In this document: in pieces, positions 63,579 through 64,000 of the stretch
Layout: the number at the start of each line of letters is the position of its first letter
How positions within the stretch are numbered: position 1 is the first letter of the stretch
Assembly: GCF_036365825.1 (NCBI RefSeq)
Contig: NZ_CP142675.1
Coordinates: 1,922,001-1,986,000 of the forward strand
DNA length: 64,000 bases
Origin: Qipengyuania sp. HL-TH1
Lineage (GTDB): Bacteria; Pseudomonadota; Alphaproteobacteria; Sphingomonadales; Sphingomonadaceae
Direction: 5' to 3'
Translations under genes and position numbers: made by a program
The notes under the pieces: generated by a model
What the model was told of the DNA's origin: nothing
Seen by the model: the letters and a program-made list of their open reading frames with translations, nothing else
Database searches by the model: none

Positions 63579-64000
63579 ATGACCGTGGTAAACGAGGCCA
63601 CCGCCGAGGCGGCGATGCGCAACGACCGAGAGGGATTCCCGACACTCAACCAGCGCATTTTCGCGCCCTTCAAGATCGCCACGGTCATCGATACGGTGAC
63701 GGATCGCGGAATGTCGGCTGAAATTGTACTCGACAGGACTGGCCTGACACCGGCCGAGGTGCGCGATCCGCGCACGCTAACCTCGATCGGCCAGTACCTG
63801 ACCGCGTGCGAGAACATTGTGGCGGCGGGGGCCGGGTACGCGGACGCCTTCGCGATCGGAGCGCGGTTGCACCTGTCGGCCTACGGAATGTACGGCTATG
63901 CCCTGATGTGTTCGCCAACCATGCGCGATTTCTTCGATTTCGCAGTCCGTTATCAGCCGCTCGCCACCCCTACCGTGCGGCTCCACTGGCGCGTCGAGGG
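63579..64000 (+). CDS. AraC-family transcriptional regulator, N-terminal part (runs off the window)
   Basis: The 140 visible codons form the start of an AraC-type protein with an arabinose-binding-like sensor domain of the OruR/FadR2 group: FPTLNQRIFAPFKIATVIDT, then MYGYALMCSPTMRDFFDFAV and RYQPLATPTVRLHWRVEG. The C-terminal HTH pair is beyond the window. The ATG was chosen from two in frame (the other is 8 codons upstream); GGAGGAG precedes it. It is divergent from the second TonB receptor and next to the phased boxes, so it is the likely regulator of the 58-64 kb genes. Confidence 0.85.
   Translation, partial: MTVVNEATAEAAMRNDREGFPTLNQRIFAPFKIATVIDTVTDRGMSAEIVLDRTGLTPAEVRDPRTLTSIGQYLTACENIVAAGAGYADAFAIGARLHLSAYGMYGYALMCSPTMRDFFDFAVRYQPLATPTVRLHWRVE

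Noticed and set aside
1..64000. CRISPR array
   Set aside because: No series of equal repeats with unique spacers is seen, and no cas gene is present.

Overview
The window looks like the chromosome of a flagellated alphaproteobacterium of the order Sphingomonadales, probably the Erythrobacter/Altererythrobacter group. Evidence: high GC, a compact flbD-fliEFGHIJKL operon with a single short flagellin, tannase-family and type B carboxylesterases beside TonB-dependent receptors, and ATGA-overlapped operons. The genus is an inference.

Left, 1-9971: flagellar block. A sigma-54 activator (flbD-like) heads a minus-strand operon running through fliE, F, G, H, I, J, K and the start of fliL. Flagellin and a PilZ protein follow on the plus strand. 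9995-12724: arsenic resistance (an ArsR-ArsC fusion, an ACR3 pump, ArsH) behind a candidate ArsR operator. 12809-20833: exopolysaccharide locus with a Tat-exported GH113-like hydrolase facing a minus-strand operon of a BcsB-like subunit, a family 2 glycosyltransferase with an N-terminal MshEN-like domain, a polytopic membrane protein, a response regulator and an outer-membrane protein. 21061-23459: a PAS-PAS-HK-REC-Hpt hybrid kinase broken at a C7 tract.

23911-about 40.9 kb: mobile defence island. It starts at a 3' half of an initiator tRNA gene (hybrid attachment site) followed by a tyrosine integrase. Cargo: (1) a tightly coupled five-gene operon SIR2 - HerA - KTSC - Mre11/SbcD-like phosphoesterase - Rad50/SbcC-like ATPase, and (2) a separate 2054-residue Avs-like STAND NTPase with an N-terminal nuclease-like domain. 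An 850-base non-coding stretch with three strong inverted repeats follows, then a small AlpA-like excisionase and an unknown HTH protein on the other strand. No reconstituted tRNA is seen on the right, so the right boundary is unknown. The five-gene operon is the best candidate for an undescribed system: it resembles the archaeal HerA-NurA-Mre11-Rad50 end-resection set with a SIR2 NADase in the NurA place.

41.1-64.0 kb: ester-catabolism cluster, nearly all on the minus strand: a dead SDR, FG-GAP lipoprotein, two spinster-type MFS permeases, two type B carboxylesterases, a tannase-family esterase, two acyl-CoA-forming ligases, an MFE-2-like SDR, a 3-hydroxyacyl-CoA dehydrogenase, two TonB receptors, a TetR regulator and a divergent AraC regulator with three operator-like repeats at exact 21-base spacing. 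The likely logic is uptake of an ester-bearing compound, hydrolysis, CoA activation and beta-oxidation; the substrate is not known.

Five genes carry reading-frame breaks (fliE, the BcsB-like gene, the hybrid kinase, a carboxylesterase, and an SDR that also has a nonsense codon). Two lie in C or G homopolymers. Sequencing error, phase variation and true decay cannot be separated from the sequence alone.
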